Notes: generated by a model not told the origin, from the sequence alone. A stretch of 64,000 nucleotides of DNA from Welwitschia mirabilis (GCA_051453625.1 JBOZIK010000001.1:202365251-202429250), one strand, 5' to 3'; positions 43,880-55,380 are shown, numbered from the stretch's first letter. Program-made: numbers and translations.

Positions 43880-44990
43880 TATTCTATTAAATTTTTGTGA
43901 TTGTTATAGATTTTTAAACTATACTTATTAACTTAATAGGTCACTTTTTCATCAAGTTCATATATCTATATGACTTCATTTCCTATAATTTTAGCTATTT
44001 TATAAGGTCAAACCAATTATATTCATATTTTTGCTTTGAATGAAGATTTTTAAAGTTATAGACTACTACTAAATCTTTTACCTTAAAGTTGGCTTTTCTA
44101 ATTTTATTGTCATGAAATCTTTTTGTTTTCTCTTATATTAATTATTTTCTTAAAACAGCTTCTCTCCTATTTTCATTTAGAATATTTATGTTTCTTATTC
44201 ATTCTTCTTGAGCTTTATCTAAATTTCAATTTAATTCCTTAGCTAATTTAAAGGTTTTTATTCTAAACTTAATTGGCATTATTGCTCTCTTCTCATAAAT
44301 AAATTCATATGATGTGAATATTGTACTATGTTTCTAAGTTATTCTATAAGCACATAAAGCTTAATTTAGTCTACTAATCCAATCTATTTTTCTTATATTT
44401 ATAATTTTTGTCAATACTCTATTTAATTTCCAATTGCTTACGTTAGCTTCAGCATTGGAGTGAGGATGGTTGATAGTAAATAATCTGTGATAAATTCTAT
44501 ATTTGAGTAAGAGTTTACTAAAACTATCACTAGTGAAATGGATTCTATTATGGATGAGACATCTAGATGCTCCAAACCTATAGATAATGTTTTTGAGGAA
44601 ATAGTTAATAACAGTTTGGAAGGAACATTAAGGGATAACCTCTGCATCAGTCCATTTAGTAAGATAATCAACATAGACCAAAATGTTTTTTCCCCTATAG
44701 AATGAAGAGTTAAAGGATCAATAAAATCTATTCCTTGTCTATAAAAGGATTCAATTCATTAAATCTATTACTATGGAATTTATCCTCTCTAGGTAAATGC
44801 CCCTTCCCTTGGACATTATCACAACTATAGACATTAGCAAATAAATCCTTCAATATTAGGCTAGTAACATCTCATATGAAGGATTTTCATCCCTGTTATT
44901 TTTTCATCATAATGTCCTCCACCTTCTCCCCTATGTTCTCCTTTAATAATCTCTTTTTGCAATTCCTCTTACACACATCTCCTAATGACA
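43880..44990 (-). pseudogene. Gypsy integrase remnant
   Basis: The minus strand, across frameshifts, shows VDYLTKWTDAE near 44670 (first catalytic Asp block, usual DYLTKWVEAE), LEHLDVSS/LIHNRIHF near 44560 (usual VLISDNGxQF; second Asp replaced by Asn), HPHSNAEA near 44460 (usual YPQSNGQAE, with the Glu kept), LCAYRIT and EFIYEKRAIMPIKF near 44360-44260 (usual LWAYRTT and LVYGKEAVLPIEF), and NFKVKDLVV near 44080 plus IGNEVI.IYELDEK near 43960, matching the C-terminal domain. The open frame 44674-44438 covers only part of it in a shifted frame. It is inactive. Confidence 0.87.
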
Positions 44991-45079
44991 TGATCTTTAA
45001 ATTTTTAAAACAAAATATTATGATGCCACATATAATTTATAACTTCTTTTAATAATATTTTACTTTTATAGTAACTCAT

Positions 45080-45800
45080 ATAGGATGGCAGCTTCTTACT
45101 TACTATGAAATTAACTATGTTAGCATACCAAGGATTTATTTGGACTTGAAAAAGATGTTCATCAAAAAATTCATTTCTTATACTTTGTTGTTCTTCTTTA
45201 TCAAGAAAGTCTATTCTTGATAAATGATCTACTATTGAATTTTCTAATCCTTTTTTTTATTAATGATTTTTAGATAAAATTATTACATCAATAATATCCA
45301 CATCGTAATCCTTGAGTTTGTCCTTTTTTTTTAATCATTAGAAATTTAGTAGCACTATGATCAGTGCATATTTTAATATCGTATGCTAAAATATATTGCC
45401 TAAAATTTTCTAATGTCATTACAATCATTAATAAGTATGTTTTAGTTATAGTATAATAATATTAAGCTGAATTTAAATTTTTACTAATATAAGCAGTGGC
45501 AGATAGTTCTCATCATATTTTTACCTTAAACATCTTTCATGCCATAATTAGATGCATCAATCATAATGTGGAATGGTTTTAATCAATTAGGCCCTTATAA
45601 AATAGGTGCTTCCATTAATTCATCTTTTAAGGTTTAGAAAGAATTTTGATATTCAAAAGTCTAGTCATATTCAACATCCTTGTCAAAATATTGCTAAAGG
45701 GTTTAGCCTTCTTAATAAAATTAGTTATAAATCTTCTATAATAATACAAATATTCTAAGAAAGATCTTAATTCTTTAAGTTTAGTTGTAATTGATATATC
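45080..45800 (-). pseudogene. Gypsy RNase H remnant and connection to integrase
   Basis: On the minus strand CTDHSATKFLM near 45365 matches the VYTDHAALKYL block, and KKGLENSIVDHLSRIDF near 45245 matches the KGxENxVADHLSRL block that ends RNase H. It is followed by NPWYANIVNFIVSKKLP near 45135, the conserved PWYADIVNYL block of Athila/Tat and related elements. Stops and frame changes are frequent upstream. Confidence 0.85.
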
Positions 45801-45899
45801 TTTTATAGTCTTAATCCTCTACTCATGTTCCTCTATTCATTTTTAAGATATTTTATGTCTTAATACTATTCCTTCTATTATCATTAGGTGACCTTTAGA

Positions 45900-46480
45900 T
45901 TAGCTTAACTCTAGTAGTTTCTTTTCACATCTTCCTAAGAATTTTTTTATAACCTATCAAGTGACTCATAAAAATTATTTTTAAAGGTTAAAAAATCATC
46001 TATAAGAACTTTAATCAGTCTCCCTATCATATCTTTGAAAAATATTATTTACTAACCTTTGGATCGTAGTTGGGTATTGAGTAAACCAAATTGTAATACT
46101 TTAAAGACATAAGTGCTCTAATGAAAGGTAAATCTTGTTTTTTTATTAATCTTCTAAAACAATTGAAACTTGATTATACCCACTATATCTATTTAGAAAA
46201 GTATAATATTGGTGTCTAAATATTTTCTCTAAATTTTGATCTATAGAGAATAAAGAAAAATAATACTTATAAATAGCTATATTTAACATTCTAAAATCTA
46301 TACAAATTCTTCATTTATTACCCTTTTTGGATCATACAATGATAGGACTAACCCACTCTAAGTTTGATAGAGGATATACAAATCTTACATCTAGAAGTTT
46401 AGTGATTACTTGCTTGATCACTTCCTGCATGTATGGGTTGCATCTTCTCTTAGGTTGCCTTTTTATAGAGGTATTTAAAT
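45900..46480 (-). pseudogene. Gypsy reverse transcriptase remnant
   Basis: Minus-strand blocks in order are NPYMQEVIKQVITKLLDV near 46440; LEWVSPII near 46350 (usual SKWVSPI); RICIDFRMLN near 46300 (usual RICVDYRKLN, with the first catalytic Asp kept); YTFLNRYSGYNQV near 46195 (usual FLDGYSGYNQI; Asp replaced by Asn); and RLIKVLIDDFLTF near 46010, the catalytic box (usual VFMDDF), still with Asp-Asp. Frameshifts separate the blocks. Confidence 0.87.
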
Positions 46481-46849
46481 AAATCCTATGTTGATAAATC
46501 CTTGGATCTATTTCTTTAACATCACTGTGATCCCCAGTAAAGGTTTTTCCCCCTTTTAACTAACATCTTTCTAAGTTTTCTATTTTGATAATGAGTTAAA
46601 ATACTATTAATAATTAAAGATTTATTAGGAGATACTTCTATATACTCTAACCCCTCTTTAAGTTGAGTCCTTTCTATGTCTTGAGATGTTAAGCTCTCCT
46701 CTTTATACTTTACTTGATTTTTTTTAGTTTAGTACCATAATATCTTCCTGAGTTAGAATACCATTAGTTCTAGCTTTTGTATAAGGTCCTATTTCCTCTA
46801 TGATAGTAGCATCAAATAATTTAATCTCTTGTTTAAGTTCCCCCGAGCT

Positions 46850-47200
46850 AATTTCCATCACTCCTTTCTTAGAGTAGATGGTGGCATTAGTAATGGCCAT
46901 TCATGGTCTTCCTCAAATAACTATATGAGTATCTCCTTGGGCTCTCATTACTAAAGAGCTAATTAAATAAATGAACACTTGGGTCTCAATAAGTACATCT
47001 TTTAGAACTTCCTCAAGTGTTACTATTGATTTATCTAGTAAATATGTTTTTCCTTAATTAGGTGTTAGATTTGATTTTTCTAAGTGCTCATAAGTTTCAT
47101 AATCCATAACATTAACACTACCTCCTAGATCTACTAAGACTTCTACCTTTAATTTATTATCAACTTTGATATGTATTATAGAAGTTCCTAGGTTACTATA
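46850..47200 (-). pseudogene. Gypsy aspartic protease remnant
   Basis: The minus strand reads GTSIIHIKVDNKLKVEVLVD then LGGSVNVMDYETYEHLEKS near 47185-47060. DLGGSVNVM corresponds to the DLGASVNLM active-site block. About 60 codons later, GRP.MAITNATIYSKKGVMEI near 46905 matches the ILGRPFMATANALI block. It is damaged but in correct order between gag and RT. Confidence 0.83.
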
Positions 47201-47949
47201 CTTCTCATGTTATTTATTTTAACTTGTATAAAGCCCAAGAACTTAATCTTTCTTAACCATTTGAATTTTTTTTTATTTAACTTCTTTATTTTTATTCTTT
47301 TTCTTCAAGCACATACTCTTTATTTATCTCCAATACATAGGCACATTGTTTAATATTTTTATAAGATGTAATGAGATTGTATATTTTGTAAGGCTTTAGC
47401 TAAATATTATAGGTTCTTTTTAACCTTATGGTGTTTAATCTATTTACTTCTAATTGGGGAAGGTAAAGGCTCTAATTGCTTATCCACCACCTCTTCACTT
47501 TCAATACAAGTGACTTCTTCCACATGTAAGCTACTTAAGTCCTTTCTTCTTTAATGAGTCTAATCTACTGTCACAAGTTTTTCTAACCTAGTAGGTATAG
47601 CTTTACTAGTGGCTTTTCTTGGATTTGATTGAGGCTAACTAGGAATATTTCCCTTTTGTTTTATACTTCTTATTTATCCTTATATTATTTAATCTTTCTT
47701 TCTCTAATTTCTATAGTGTTCATACTATTGTTGTATCTTTGAGTTTACATAATTTTATAAAGGTTTTTATAATTTCTCTTTCCGTTTCTTATTTTGATTA
47801 GGGTTTATTTTTTAAATCTAACCTATATATGTCTAACCATTGCACAAACCTATATATGTCTAACCATTACACAAATTCCTAGATCCATGAATAATCTATT
47901 CCATCATGATCATCTTCCTCGTTGTTTTCAAGAATAGATTTTTTTTCTC
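47201..47949 (-). other. Gag-protease linker of second gypsy element
   Basis: Decayed sequence between the gag core and protease. No motif was read with confidence, although a zinc-knuckle would normally lie here. Confidence 0.35.
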
Positions 47950-48780
47950 TTTTAGGTGTTGTATAGCTAACTGATCAAATTTCTTTATCATATTATTGGT
48001 TACCTTTTAGCTACTTCTTCCATAAGACTAATAGACTTGTATTTGTACATACTACCTTCTATTTTAGATGACAACACTTCATTTACCTTATCCTTTCTCC
48101 CATTTTCTTGTCCATGTCCTTGGCTTATCTTATATAGTTGGGTGATGTTCTCACTTATTTCTGTCATATTATTGGTCTAAATGCCTTCCTTACTCAATAG
48201 GTTTAACTCCTTTAAGGTATGTCTTTTTAGTTATCTTAGTAAGACTCCATTTCTCTCTCTAGGATGGATTCGACGATTAGGATATTTGGCTAATAATATG
48301 TTTTTCCTATCCATAAATTCATCAAATCTTTTATTCTTCTTTTGCTTAATATTCAGGATTTGTTCTTCTAGGTCTTGAACTACTTCTACAGGTTGGACCT
48401 GATCCAAGAAAGCATTCTTGAGAACTCTCCATAAACTAAATGGATGATTAGGATTTCTATCATGTCATAACTGAGCTTCCCCTTTAAGGATAAAAGGAAA
48501 ATATCTTAGATAATCAAACTTTGAATCTAAGTAATTTTCATCATAAAAGGAATCGAATAAGCTTAATTAGAGTAAAGGTTCTTCAGACTTATTTCCTTCA
48601 AAAGTGGGTATAAATTTCATATTTATATTCCTCAATTTCTCAGAAACTTTCAAAGCATTAGCATCACTAAGGCTAAAGTCTTTTAATCAATGAGTATCAT
48701 AATTTAAAGGTCTTGAATATCCATCGCCTTTTCAATTGAAACCTATCATAATGTTATTTATACTATTCTTATAATTTCTA
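47950..48780 (-). pseudogene. Gypsy gag remnant
   Basis: A fairly coherent minus-strand frame includes INMKFIPTFEGNKSEEP near 48625 (usual PxFxGxxxPxxWL start of the retrotransposon gag core), YFPFILKGEAQL near 48490 (usual L.GxAxxW) and FSLWRVLKNAF followed by RFDEFMDRKNILLAKYP near 48430-48300 (usual TWxxLxxxF...F...L). A few stops interrupt it. The open plus-strand frame at 48181-48378 is a shadow. Confidence 0.65.
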
Positions 48781-49073
48781 TTAATCTTAGAATATTCTTC
48801 TTAAATAAAATATTTCTTAAGAAAAGTGGACAATCTCTATTTCATTTTCTCAATGAGTTAGAAAATAACTTATTCTTTGACAACTTGTCTTAGAGTAATT
48901 CCATCTATTATTAAATATCCTTCTTTTATTTTCAATTTTATTTCATTTTATGTCTACTTCCTAAGATCATATTTTTAGGTCTTTAACATAATTTTCCTTT
49001 TCATCTCTGTACTTTCCTTGACTATATTTCTAAATTATAGGTCTTCGCATCTTTACTAGTTGAATTTAGGAGT

Positions 49074-49091
49074 AGTCTCCTTCTGGCGCCA
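49074..49091 (-). other. Primer-binding site of second gypsy element
   Basis: The minus strand reads TGGCGCCAGAAGGAGACT, three bases from the LTR edge. The first seven bases match the TGGCGCC start of the tRNA-Asp-type PBS; the rest differs, so the primer tRNA is uncertain. Confidence 0.65.
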
Positions 49092-49094
49092 AAA

Positions 49095-49986
49095 TGACAA
49101 AAGATAATCATTACTATAAATATGTACAAATATTGTAAAACTATGCACTGAAATACTAAAAATGAAAAACTGTTAATCTACATTCTATCTTTTATAATTT
49201 ATTTAAAAGTAAAGGCCTATTAAAGAACTAGTTAAGCTGGTCAAATCTCCAACCAAATTAAATAATTGACCTAAATATCTTAAGTTGATTGACATATTTA
49301 CACTAAATACATAATATGAATTGTAAAGGGGGAAAAGATGCAAAACATATAAAGTAGTAATAATAATGCTAAAATAGCTCTTATTTCTAAGCACTACTGA
49401 TTATCCTATCTTATGTTTAGTTGCATAAACCAGATGAAAAAAAATGTTAATGTAGAAACAATGTAAAACAAGAAAAATTAATGTATACATAGCATAAAAT
49501 ATAACTTCCTAGTTTTCATTAAAATCAACATTGAATATTAAAGTTATTACACATTCATTTTAAACTAATGACAATGAGTGTTCCCTTTGCAAGTAGCACT
49601 AGAGCTAGGAAATATGCTTAAGATTCCTTTTTAGGGATGCACTAGAGAGTGCTTAGGTAGATATCTAGCCAAGTATTATTATGAGTCCTCTCTTTGTCAA
49701 AGATGATTCCTTGTAACTAGCTTTCCTTTGTTATATCCTTCTTTCTTGGCTTCTTGTTAGTTTGTTCCTCCTCTTTCTCCTCCAAGATAGTTGTGTCAAT
49801 TAGTTGGATTATCCTTTCTTGTCCTTTATTCTCATGCCAAGTGACATTTTTACCTGCAATAGTTATTAGTAATAATATATATAATATACTAACATGATAT
49901 TACTAACAAATTTAGATAATAAGTAAACTAAGTTAGCATCAAAACATGTTAACACATAATCAAAACATACATATACTTTTTTCTCA
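49095..49986 (-). repeat. 5' LTR of second gypsy element
   Basis: Pairs with 34746-35684. It starts TGACAAAAG beside the PBS and ends TTCTCA at 49986. On the minus strand it begins TGAGAAAA, matching TGAACGTA of the 3' LTR in position. The many differences between the two LTRs show an old insertion. Confidence 0.85.
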
Positions 49987-50546
49987 TTATTACATTTTTC
50001 TTCTTTCCTCTTCGTCCATTACATGAGGTATTAAAAACTAATCTAAGTAAACCATTGAATGAGAATTGCATATTTATGTATTTGAAATGCATTGTATGTT
50101 AGAGAAACCACATAATAGTTTTACAGTTGTATTCTCATCACTAAAGCTGGTTATTAACTTAAAAATAAAACCTAAACATTAGGTATTAAGAGTAATAAAA
50201 TGGAGATTTAGAAACAACTTAGCAATCCTAATAAAGATAGCTGAATCCCCAAAAGTTAAAAAAAAGCATCCATATCAAGTTACATTTGAAGGAATGCATT
50301 CAAATTAGAAGCTAAGTGCAAGCAATCACTTAGCATTAATATGAGTAATTGTGATGAATGTAACTATATAATAAAAGGTTAAACATGACTCATGATTAAA
50401 GAAGTAAATGTAATTTTTTTAATTAATAAAATCAAATAGAACACTAAAATCTAATAGTAGTTGAGTAAACCCCTTCTTTTGGTTATTGTGTTATGTTTGT
50501 TGGTTATTCTATAAAAGTTGTGAATTAATATAGTATTAACAATAAT
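49987..50546. other. Spacer between two LTR elements, no gene seen
   Basis: About 560 bases of AT-rich sequence. ATAAT at 50542-50546 beside the copia LTR is a candidate for one half of its target-site duplication. Confidence 0.5.
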
Positions 50547-51833
50547 TAAAAAAGGTGGATCGACCCTAGAGAAATGTGAAGAGGTCTTAAAGCCAATTTC
50601 GGTAATCTTCAAAACCTGCAAATAAAATAAACAAATGTACAAAACATAGGTGCAAGTATTTTAATGGTGGAGAGACACCACCCTTTAGCCCCTTAGACCT
50701 CCTATCCCTAGCTGACATATATTAACTCCCAAGATTGGTTTTTAGGCTTACCACAAACCTATTCCAACATTAGAGGATTTTAAGACTAATTCTAAACCAT
50801 AGAAGAAAGGAAGTAGGATGGATGTACTAATGCACAGATTTTTTTTTCAATGGTGCAGTAATCTCTTCTTCATAGAAGATGTAATGATATCTTCAAATAG
50901 AAATCTAAACTTATATCTTGTTCAGATATAATGATAGAATGGTATGACAGTTATTCTTTTTCTATTCGTTGGTGTGACAAAAAGAGATGCCTCCATTTGA
51001 TTAAAGGAAACTTAAATTGATGAAGTACACAAGGTAACAGTTTGAAAGAAGGGAAGTGAACTATTGTGACATTTTGTGCTTTTTGATGAACCATTAAAAA
51101 TGTAATGGTTATATTTGTATTATGTATGGTCGACCTGGAGATAAACTCAGTTGTCCTGGTATCCGGTTGTCCTTCCTTCTTATCTTTAATTACCCTTGTT
51201 TGCCGCAGATTGCTTAGTACAAAATATATGAACGTTCAGTCACCCTTATAAAAGTATGTGGTCGACCTTTATTCGATCGCCCTTACTTTAATAACTTAGT
51301 CGACCTTATGAGGATAGATTCTAGGCAATATGCGGTCGCCCATAACTAAGTTGTTTGGTTGTCCTTTCTGTTATGAGTCTTAAGCTTTCAAAGAACATCA
51401 TGTGATTGTCTGGTTATAACTGGTCAGTCGTCCATACTATCATAAAACTAAACTCAGTAAATTGTAAAGCGGTCACTCTTATATTTTTTCATGGTCATCC
51501 ACTTTTGTCCCAGTTTTTCACAGAGCTTCTGACTGGGTTACCTAACTATATTTTCATGGTCACCTATGCTAGAACTGGTCTTTTTCTTGATGTATCAGCG
51601 TGGTCACCCAGTAGGATAGACTCGGTCTTCCATTCTACAACTGACCTTCTTCTAGATGTATTAGTTCAGTCACCCAGTATAATAGGTTTGATCGCCCGAA
51701 CCTGAAGAAGTTTCACATTTCTTAACAAGTTAGTTCGGTTATAAGAATTGGTTATCTAGTGCTGGAAAATCTATGTATAATTGACTAACTACAAAAACTC
51801 ATTAAATTAATTAATGACAATGGATTCTTAACA
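50547..51833 (-). repeat. 3' LTR of Sirevirus-like element
   Basis: Aligns throughout with 60647-61926. Shared blocks include CCCTTAGACCTCCT, TATATTAACTCCCAAGATTGG and GTAATCTCTTCTTCATAGAAG. The right end is TTAACA at 51833; the left end reads TAAAAAAGG where the other LTR has TGAAAAAAG. Its right half (51125-51715) carries a dense array of GGTCG(A/C)CC-like octamers. Confidence 0.92.
51125..51715. repeat. Degenerate GGTCGACC-type octamer array in LTR
   Basis: At least fifteen variants of GGTCGNCC occur in about 600 bases, for example TGGTCGACC at 51128, TGGTCGACC near 51259, GATCGCCC near 51274, AGTCGACC near 51298 and CGGTCGCCC near 51332, plus decayed forms such as GGTTGTCC and GGTCACCC. 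Spacing varies from roughly 15 to 60 bases. The corresponding part of the 5' LTR (61240-61810) has the same array. GGTCGACC is its own reverse complement. Sirevirus LTRs are known to contain palindromic repeats; whether this is the equivalent is inferred. Confidence 0.85.
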
Positions 51834-51848
51834 AAATCTCCCTTTGTT
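51834..51848 (-). other. Polypurine tract
   Basis: The minus strand reads CAAAGGGAGATTT immediately before the TGTTAAG start of the 3' LTR. The AAGGGGGAGATTTG-type tract at this place is a hallmark of plant copia elements. A second, PPT-like tract AAAAAGGGAGAG lies further upstream at 52081-52092. Confidence 0.88.
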
Positions 51849-52139
51849 ATTGATTGAGGAAAAATAATAATTTGACATATGGATCTTCCCCTAACTCAAT
51901 TAACTTTGTAATCGATTAAATTTATATGAATTTTACATGAAAAATTCTAGTGAAGATCAGAGAGCTTTTCATAATGAAAAAAGACCTTGTATTAATCAAA
52001 AAAGTTGAATTACAACATGAGAAGTACCTTGTTTTTTTTTTAATAAAGCACAAAAATTGACAACATAAGTACAAATTATTCTCTCCCTTTTTGATGAAAT
52101 CAAGGACAGGGAGTACAAAGAAAACTAGAAAACAAGAAA

Positions 52140-53210
52140 AAACACAAAGACTCAATCTGACTCAGAGGACTCAGAAGACTGAGCACCCTCACTTTGAAAG
52201 GTGTTACTCACCAGAGTACCATTGAAGATCAGAGTTTCTTTGAAATGACAAGTCCGTGAGTCGATATGGTGTAGAAGATAAAGGATCTTTGGAGTTTGAG
52301 AGGCCTTGACCTTAGGCCTGGAAGGAGCAGATGGTTCTTCAAAGATGTTCATCCTAGACAAAGTATCATGATCAATAGGTCCCATGGGCTTCTGCATCTC
52401 CTGACGAGATAGATGTGGAATGTCTAAGTAATGACATATCTCTGTGATGAAAAATGAATATGGCAGGGCATGCCTCTTGTGAGACTGAAGCTAGTTGGCC
52501 ATGTGCTTAAGAATGATACAAGGAGCATTAATATCTCCTCTCCTATCTAGTAAGTAAAGAAGAAAGACCCTATAGTTAGATAGCTCATCTCTATGCCCAG
52601 CAACTGGTAAGAAGTTGTAAGACATGATAAGATGTAGAAGATGAAATCTTGAAAGAAGCTAGAAAGCCTTAAGAGTATTCTGCTAAGTAACATGTATGTC
52701 ATAAACGTGTTGAATGGAAACGTCCTTTTCTTCAAAGGACTCAGCCATGGGCTATTATTCCCCTTAGTTCCCTTGAGGTAACCTAGTGAGGAAAGCTATA
52801 AGGTTAGCAGTAATGTGCATCTCATGACCAAAAACTAAAGTAATGAAAGTAGATTGAGAAGCATCAAATCTAGCATTGGAATAAAATAATTTGGTCACAA
52901 GAGGGTAGTAGGTGCTAGACACATGGAGAAGATAACCCTAGTTGATCTCTTCCAGTAAAGTCTGGACCTCTCTCAGGCTTAGAAACTACACAGGCTCACA
53001 AGTTCTTTTTGAAGTTATGGGGCTAGTTTCAAAATGCTTCTTAAAATGTCTAAGTTGCTCAGTGCTCATTCTTGCAAAAACATAACTTAGTGATTTAACA
53101 ATAGCCTCCCTTCTTCTATTTCTAAATCCCTCTCCTAACTGCTGAGACAAAATTTTAAGCCTAGATCTGAGAGAAAACACAAGAAAAATTAAAGAGAGGC
53201 CCCACAAAAG
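52140..53210 (-). pseudogene. ORF downstream of RNase H (env-position), copy A
   Basis: Minus-strand pieces 53207-52986, 52735-52547 and 52397-52152 belong to one long ORF with few breaks. It contains RRREAIVKSLSYVFARMS and the block SSTYYPLVTKLFYSNARFD, then HRDELSNYRVFLLYLLDRRG with ILKHMAN and ALPYSFFITEICHYLDIP. This pattern resembles the plant transposon-associated domain often found after pol in Sirevirus and Athila elements. The C-terminus is Ser/Glu/Asp-rich (AQSSESSESD). It is called env-position only by location; no signal peptide or convincing membrane segment was seen. Confidence 0.7.
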
Positions 53211-53815
53211 TTAAAAAAATGACAAAAATTGAGTATGAAAATGAGTGAAGGAAAAGGGCTGGCGGATTTTAAAAATCCACAGTGCACCACATTAAACGCG
53301 AGTGACTGATAAGTAAGGTTAGTTGACCCATGTAAAATTTTTAAAAGTTGAAAAGTAAGATAGTAGTCAACCCTAACTAAATGGGTGATATACCCTACAA
53401 GACTAGGTTTTGATAGTCAAAATCGAATCAAAGTCGATCAACCTAAGAAAGTATTGAGGTTGACCCACTGAGACTAGAATTGGATCTTAATGAGGTTAAC
53501 TGAAGAAAAACTTTCAGATGACCCAGAAACTAGAAGATTTGACAGGAAAACTAGGAAAAAACTAGTTGACCCAATGGTATGGTTAGTTGACTCAGTGAAG
53601 GGAAAAGTTTAACAGTAAGAAACTAAAAGACGAGCAGTCATCCTACTATGACAAATAGGTCGACCAAGGTTTAAAATTATATTTCAATGAAAGATTTAAA
53701 CCCCTCAACTAAACTCTATTGTTTAGATAAAGCTAGGTTTTGCAAGTCCTTTTCAGACTTAATACCTAGAAAGTAACAAAGAGTTATGAAATGATTAGAC
53801 GATAAAAGTTTTGTA
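53211..53815 (-). other. Spacer between RH and downstream ORF, copy A, with octamer array
   Basis: Non-coding spacer that repeats GTTGACCC, GTCGATCAACC, GGTTGACCC and GGTCGACC-like motifs at 53325-53665, the same octamer family as in the LTR. Its counterpart in the second copy is 55490-55860. Confidence 0.7.
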
Positions 53816-54597
53816 AATATATCTGCTAGTTGATTTTCAGTACAAACATATTCTAAGGTAATTATTTTCTTTTCTACCAATTCTTAAATAAAATAATACC
53901 TAATACCAATGTGCTTAATGGGAGTATGTTGAACTGTATTGTAAGTTATTTAAATAGTACTTGAGTTGTTGCATAAGATGGACACTTTTGTGATGTTTAG
54001 GCCATAATCCTTTAAGGTCTCTTTCATCCACAGATTCTGAGTATAACATGCTTTAGCATCTATATATTCAGCTTCGGTAATAGAGAGAGATATGAAGCAT
54101 TGTTTTTTACTATACCAAGTGGTGAGACAATTTCCAAAGAAGAAACATCCACCACTTGTGCTCTTGTGATCATATTTGCATCCGACCCAATCTGCTTCAC
54201 TATAACCTATTAAGCTTAAGGGAGTGTGATTTGAAAACCATAAATCAAATTTTAGATTACCTTTTACATAGCAAAGTATCCTCTTTACAGTAGTAAGATG
54301 TGATTTCTTTGGTTTAATACCTGGCACATAAACCAACACTGAAAGTTATGTCAGGGTGATTAGCCATTAAATACAATAGACTTCCAATAATACTATGATA
54401 TACCTTTTGATCCACATCCTTACCATTTTCATCAAGATAAAGTTTAACATTTATAGCCATTAGAGAGTCCATACATTTTGCATTCTCAAGTTTGAATTTT
54501 TTTATTAAATTTAAGTAGTATATCTTTTAATTTATAGAGATACCATCCTCATGTTATTGAATTTGTAGGCCCAAAAACATATTTGCTGGTCCAATCA
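53816..54597 (-). pseudogene. Copia RT end and RNase H, copy A
   Basis: Starts at the gap edge with IGPANMFLGLQIQ (usual LNFFLGLQI), continues with KKFKLENAKCMDS and a LLYLMANHPDI block, shifts frame, and then has the best preserved RNase H of the element: SLIGYSEADWVGCKYDHKST (usual YSDADWAGC; Asp replaced by Glu), GNCLTTWYSKKQ, SITEAEYIDA and LWMKETLKDYG in the open piece 54339-53950. It is followed by KHIGIRYYFI, YVCTENQLADIFTKLL near 53900-53830 (usual KHIDIRYHFI and PTxxQLADIFTKPL). Confidence 0.9.
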
Positions 54598-54697
54598 NNN
54601 NNNNNNNNNNNNNNNNNNNNNNNNNNNNNNNNNNNNNNNNNNNNNNNNNNNNNNNNNNNNNNNNNNNNNNNNNNNNNNNNNNNNNNNNNNNNNNNNN
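54598..54697. other. Assembly gap (100 N) at duplication junction
   Basis: Placeholder gap. On its right the downstream ORF stops at LKHMAN; on its left sequence jumps back to the middle of RT. The join of the two duplicated segments therefore falls exactly in the gap. Confidence 0.99.
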
Positions 54698-55380
54698 CCG
54701 GTTGGCCATATGCTTAAGCATGATACTAGGAGCATCAATGTCTCGTCTCCTATCCAGTGAGTAAAGAAGGAAGACCCTATAGTTGGAAAGCTCATCTTTA
54801 TGCCCAACAATTGGTAAGAAGTTGTATAACATAATAAGATATAAAAGACAAAACCTTGGAAGAAGCTGGGAAGTCTTAAGAGTCTTCTTCAAAGTAACAT
54901 ATGTGCCACATACATGTTGAGTGGCAATGTTCTTTTTTCAAAGGACTCAACCATAGGTTAATATTCTCCCTATTTTTCTTGAAGTAATCTAGTGAGGAAA
55001 GCTATGAGGCCAGCAGTCATGTGCTTCTCATGACCAAAAACTGAAGTAATGAAAGTAGAATGGGTATCATTAAATTAGCATTAGAGTAAAATAACCTGAT
55101 AACTAGAGAGTAGTAGGTACCTAACACATGAAGGAAATAAACCCAATTTACTTTCTTCAGTAAAGTTTAGACTTCCCTCAGGTTGAGAAATTGCACAGAC
55201 TTATAACTTCTTTTTAGAGCAATAGGGCTGGTCTTAAAATGCTTCTCAAAATCTTAAAGTTGCTCACTGCTCATTTAGAAGACATAAATTAGTGGTTTGA
55301 TAGTAGCATCTTTTTTTCTCTTCCTAGAATCCTATCCTGACTATTGAGAAGCCATTTTAAAGCCATATTTGAGAGAAAAA
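54698..55380 (-). pseudogene. ORF downstream of RNase H, copy B (truncated)
   Basis: Minus-strand counterpart of 52490-53210. Recognisable pieces are FKTSPIALKRS, FGHEKHMTAGLIAFLTRL and, at the gap edge, MLKHMANR. The C-terminal part is missing at the gap. Frameshifts divide it more than in copy A. Confidence 0.65.

Larger units (their letters stand above)
34746..49986 (-). mobile_element. Ty3/gypsy element (Athila/Tat-like) with nested insertion
   Basis: Minus-strand element, about 15.2 kb between outer LTR edges. Reading the minus strand: 5' LTR 49986-49095, PBS 49091-49074, gag about 48780-47950, protease about 47200-46850, RT about 46480-45900, RNase H about 45800-45080, integrase about 44990-43880, then non-coding sequence holding a second LTR element, and the 3' LTR 35684-34746. 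The LTRs align with each other from end to end and start and end in TG...CA. Domain order is the gypsy order (INT after RH). All frames are broken. The bases outside the LTRs (TTACA at 34741-34745, TTATT at 49987-49991) do not form a clear target-site duplication. Confidence 0.85.

Noticed and set aside
34741-49991. Target-site duplication for the second gypsy element
   Set aside because: TTACA and TTATT match at only three of five positions, so it was not claimed.
51406-51705. 99-codon plus-strand frame in the 3' LTR
   Set aside because: It lies inside LTR sequence and is built from the octamer array; the same region of the other LTR is not open.
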